Origin: Chloroflexota bacterium
Lineage (GTDB): Bacteria > Chloroflexota > Dehalococcoidia > UBA3495
Assembly (NCBI GenBank): GCA_022563275.1
Contig: JADFNR010000153.1
Location: 1 to 6,675 of the forward strand
DNA length: 6,675 nt
Direction of reading: 5' to 3'
The notes below the pieces were generated by a model. It saw nothing but the letters and a program-made list of their open reading frames with translations. It had not been told where the DNA came from and ran no database searches. Shown piece by piece: positions 4,713 through 6,675 of the stretch; the first letter of the stretch is position 1; every line of letters starts with the position of its first letter. The position numbers and the translations under genes were made by a program.

Positions 4713-5087
4713 ATGGCGACTATCCGGTATTTTGTCGATAACATCGAGGAGTCCATAGCCTTTTACACTCAAAGACTGGGGTTTTCGCTGGAGAAGCAGT
4801 TCGGACCTTTCGCCATCGTTTCCAAGGCTGACCTTACTCTCTGGCTCAGCGACTCCAGAACATCAGCGGCCCGGCCCATGCTGGACGGGAGCGTCCCTGA
4901 GCCGGGGGGTTGGAACCGCATGGTGATTGAAGTGGACGACCTTGCATCCTTGGTGGAGACGTTGAAAGGAGAGGGAACTATCTTCCGGAACGATATCCTC
5001 AGCGGAGTGGGCGGGCTGCAGATACTCGTGGAAGACCCGTCGGGCAATCCCATCGAGTTGAATCAGCCCTCCGAAGACCGGCCCTGA
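4713..5087 (+). CDS. VOC superfamily protein (glyoxalase/bleomycin-resistance/dioxygenase fold)
   Basis: 124 residues, one VOC domain. The first beta-alpha-beta unit is ATIRYFVDNIEESIAFYTQRLGF at 2-24, with the FYxxxLGF helix end typical of the family; FAIVSKADLTLWLS follows at 33-46. The second unit starts at NRMVIEVDDLASLVETLKGEG (68-88) and ends in ILVEDPSGNPIELNQP (104-119), the signature C-terminus with Glu115 at the usual last metal-ligand position. The position at the start of strand 1, normally His, Gln or Glu, is not an obvious ligand here, so metal-dependent catalysis is doubtful; a binding or resistance role is as likely. The start has AGGAGG 8 bases upstream. It is a single-gene unit closed by a strong terminator. 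Confidence 0.9.
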   Translation: MATIRYFVDNIEESIAFYTQRLGFSLEKQFGPFAIVSKADLTLWLSDSRTSAARPMLDGSVPEPGGWNRMVIEVDDLASLVETLKGEGTIFRNDILSGVGGLQILVEDPSGNPIELNQPSEDRP

Positions 5088-5138
5088 TCCCCACCTAAAA
5101 TCGCGGCCGCAGAGACACCGGTAGGCGAATGAACTGTA

Positions 5139-5170
5139 AAACCCCCTGGCCATCGATGGCCAGGGGGTTT
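5139..5170. terminator. Bidirectional terminator, perfect 32-bp palindrome
   Basis: Every base pairs about the centre at 5154/5155: A-rich end, CCCCCTGGCCAT arm, its complement, then TTT. The plus strand continues TTTCTTC, the minus strand TTTTACAG, so it can stop transcripts from both sides. It sits between the VOC gene and the convergent gene ending at 5237. Confidence 0.9.
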
Positions 5171-5236
5171 CTTCGCGCGCTAAATCTCGTCCGGAGTTCC
5201 GCGGCCGGCGCCCGCTAGGCGTTAGCTGGATAAAAT

Positions 5237-5935
5237 TTATTCAGGGTTTTCGAATTGGTCGAGCACCCACTGTACTTCATCCCGGATCTCGCGCATCGTC
5301 GTGGCAACACCAAGCCCCGCGACAACTTCGGGCTGCGTGAAAAGAAAATTGAATTCGAGATTCGCAGCCGAATGACCATTACCTGTAGCCTCAAGGTTCT
5401 CGATGGAGATATGTGCGAGTTCAGCGCCACGTTCGATCGGAGTACCTGGGTGGATCGTGAATGTGGTCAAGTCGTACCCAGGCACCGTTTGGTAACCAAT
5501 GAGCCGTACCTGTTCCATCCGTGCGGTGGCGGTTGCGACCGAAAGCAGGCTGTGTTTATCGATTCGATTGATGTCCTGCAGGATGAGGAGCAGGTCGTTC
5601 CCTCTGTTGTAAGGCTGTGCCCGCTCGATCAACGTTCGTTGCCTATCTGGCAGCCTGCCGATATTGCTGGGGCTGTTAGCCTCGAAGAGTTCACGGGTTT
5701 TCTGGACGGGGAAGATAACGTTCCCATTGAAAGTTGGGTCTATATCCAGCCAGAATTGCCAGAGCAGGTGTTCGAGGGCCGACTGGAGGTTGTTACAGAT
5801 GTCTCCCAGGATGAAAGGGATGCTGGCGGGCAAGGGTTCCCAGTGCGCGACATATGCGACTACGTGGCGCGTCTCGCCTTCACGTATAACCCTAAAACCG
5901 ATCTGATAGGGCTCTCGAGCAGTGAACCGCTGCAT
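5237..5935 (-). CDS. Conserved protein of unknown function, probable frameshift at its 5' end
   Basis: 232 residues from the first usable ATG. I recognise the family but know no function: GDICNNLQSALEHLLWQF at 44-61 (family form GD..HNLRSALDHL), FPVQKTRELF at 75-84, QPY at 107-109 and L..INRIDKH at 119-128. It appears soluble and mainly helical in the first half. Homologues, as I recall them, start with a helix of the type KLxRAxxHLxxL before this point. That helix is encoded here above the ATG: codons 6004 down to 5936 are open and read SVRDSARDKLKRANVHL..., but have no start codon and follow a TGA. Removing one A of the pair at 6004-6005 joins them to the ATG at 6014, giving MTLSVRDSARD, with GGA 6 bases upstream and a promoter at 6046-6074. 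The gene is thus frameshifted, mis-sequenced, or translated from a later start. It converges on the VOC gene. Confidence 0.75.
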   Translation of the reverse strand: MQRFTAREPYQIGFRVIREGETRHVVAYVAHWEPLPASIPFILGDICNNLQSALEHLLWQFWLDIDPTFNGNVIFPVQKTRELFEANSPSNIGRLPDRQRTLIERAQPYNRGNDLLLILQDINRIDKHSLLSVATATARMEQVRLIGYQTVPGYDLTTFTIHPGTPIERGAELAHISIENLEATGNGHSAANLEFNFLFTQPEVVAGLGVATTMREIRDEVQWVLDQFENPE

Positions 5936-6045
5936 AATACGGTTCAGGGCTCCGAGATGGACATTCGCTCTTTTGAGCTTATCCCTGGCGCTATCCCTGA
6001 CGCTTCAGTGTCATATTCGTTCCAACGCGGTAAGAGTTCGATACG

Positions 6046-6074
6046 AAGATAGACAAGATGGCGAAGCCGGTGAA
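6046..6074 (-). promoter_or_regulatory. Predicted promoter of the unknown-family gene
   Basis: On the minus strand: -35 TTCACC (6069-6074, 4 of 6), an exact 17-base spacer, and -10 TATCTT (6046-6051, 4 of 6). The start near 6039 lies about 25 bases before the ATG at 6014, supporting that ATG as the ancestral start. The inverted repeat CGGTGA-AAGAA-TCACCG (6068-6084) overlaps the -35. Confidence 0.4.
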
Positions 6075-6538
6075 AGAATCACCGTCTAGCCGGACGATTT
6101 AATTGTAGCCTCATTTTCGAAATCATGTTGCTACATCACCACCTCGATAATTTCCCGGTTTAGCATACAGATCACCTGGACCGGGGTGGCCCGCGTTAGT
6201 ACGAGACTATCTGGTGACACGATGGTAGATTTGCCGGACGGGAAGGCCGGGCCATAGAACCAGATGCAATACCCTAGATGAAACGATCATCAAAGGAGAT
6301 GCCGTGGTCCGCGGCCCGCGATGCCAGCGATTTAGCTGTGACTTCAATTTGGACAGCCTGTCTGAAATCGAGATTGTCTGTATCATGCTTATTGGACACG
6401 CATCTTCCCCGCAAGATATATACCCGAGTCACCGGGTTGGTAATTTTGCGATAATCATGCCTCAGTACCAAAGGTGATTGTGGCGCCTGAAATTTGGTTA
6501 CCCGACTGGTCCAAGCAACGGCATAAAGCTAGCTATTT
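6075..6538. other. Region without a convincing gene; possible decayed coding sequence
   Basis: No complete gene can be supported. On the minus strand a frame at 6274-6471 has only a TTG start; it stays open about 20 codons further upstream without a start. On the plus strand a 57-codon frame from a GTG at 6304 has AAAGGAG 5 bases before it, but its product (ending IIMPQYQR) resembles nothing I know, and it lies antisense to the previous one. From 6286 down to 6131 on the minus strand a start-less frame contains GPAFPSGKSTIVSPDSLVLT, reminiscent of the C-terminal part of carbon-nitrogen hydrolases. The picture fits eroded genes or spacer. Confidence 0.35.
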
Positions 6539-6675
6539 ATGACGGACACAAACAAACTCAACTACATCTTGCAAATTACCGACTCAGTTACGACACGAAC
6601 GTGCGCTGTTCGTCTGAACCCAGAAGACGCATCGATTCCCTGGGAAAGTTTGCTTGAGCGATACCTCAAATCTCC
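6539..6675 (+). CDS. Start of an unidentified protein, cut by the right edge
   Basis: From the ATG at 6539 the frame is open for 45 complete codons to the window end; an in-frame TAG 9 bases upstream fixes the latest possible start region. It begins MTDTNKLNYILQITD and continues with RLNPEDASIPWESLLERYL, a polar, soluble-looking sequence with no signal peptide. I do not recognise it. There is no Shine-Dalgarno at normal distance and no clear promoter, so it could be weakly translated, leaderless, or a chance opening. Base composition here is more AT-rich than the left half of the window. Confidence 0.4.
   Translation, partial: MTDTNKLNYILQITDSVTTRTCAVRLNPEDASIPWESLLERYLKS

Noticed and set aside
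5255..6052. 265-codon open frame on the plus strand, longer than the gene opposite it
   Set aside because: It is antisense to the minus-strand gene that carries clear family motifs (GDICNNLQSALEHL, FPV, QPY, DKH). It has no domain I recognise, no Shine-Dalgarno before its ATG, and starts right after a terminator without a promoter.
6304..6477. 57-codon plus-strand frame with GTG start and AAAGGAG 5 bases upstream
   Set aside because: The ribosome site is good, but the product resembles nothing known, a competing ATG frame starts at 6299, and the sequence is equally open on the opposite strand. Not enough to call a gene.
1..6675. CRISPR array, insertion sequence, integrase, toxin-antitoxin or phage module
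   Set aside because: No regularly spaced repeats, transposase or integrase motifs, terminal inverted repeats or paired small toxin-antitoxin genes were seen. The tRNA-Arg 3' end is not repeated elsewhere in the window as an attachment site would be.

Overview
This is a bacterial chromosomal window, moderately GC-rich, with sigma-70-type promoters (several with an extended -10), strong Shine-Dalgarno sites and classical hairpin terminators. An rpsO-pnp pair, a tRNA-Arg with encoded CCA, an Ldh_2-family dehydrogenase, a DinB/MDMPI-fold protein and several small single-gene units suggest an environmental Gram-positive-like or Chloroflexota-type genome. That placement is an inference with low to moderate confidence; no taxonomic marker was compared.

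Left part, minus strand (1-2439). Reading along transcription from 2439 downward: a malate/L-lactate dehydrogenase-family oxidoreductase, then 29 bases later a small metal-binding DinB/maleylpyruvate-isomerase-like protein. These probably form a two-gene catabolic unit. No terminator is visible after it. Next comes the translation/RNA-turnover pair: rpsO (ribosomal protein S15) from its own strong extended -10 promoter, an intergenic hairpin, and the start of pnp (PNPase), which runs off the left edge.

Middle, plus strand (2500-5170). Four small transcription units and a tRNA follow, mostly with their own promoter and terminator: a small alpha/beta-barrel-type protein of unknown function with a structured leader, tRNA-Arg(CCG), a universal stress protein with a degenerate ATP motif, a three-helix membrane protein, and a VOC (glyoxalase-fold) protein. 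The dehydrogenase and the small unknown protein are divergent. A perfect 17-bp palindrome lies on the -10 box of the dehydrogenase promoter and a second inverted repeat lies between the two promoters, so this intergenic region is the best candidate for regulated transcription.

Right part (5170-6675). A perfect 32-bp palindrome serves as a shared terminator between the VOC gene and a convergent minus-strand gene. That gene belongs to a recognisable but unnamed family, and its 5' end appears frameshifted: coding-like sequence continues 23 codons above the first usable ATG and can be joined to an upstream ATG, with a matching promoter, by removing one base. From 6075 to 6538 I see no convincing gene, only a possible decayed nitrilase-like C-terminus. 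A new plus-strand reading frame opens at 6539 and leaves the window.

I did not find a convincing new defence, mobile or otherwise novel multi-gene system. The observations most worth a second look are the frameshifted gene start, the promoter-overlapping palindrome, the structured leader and the dinucleotide repeat in the rpsO leader.
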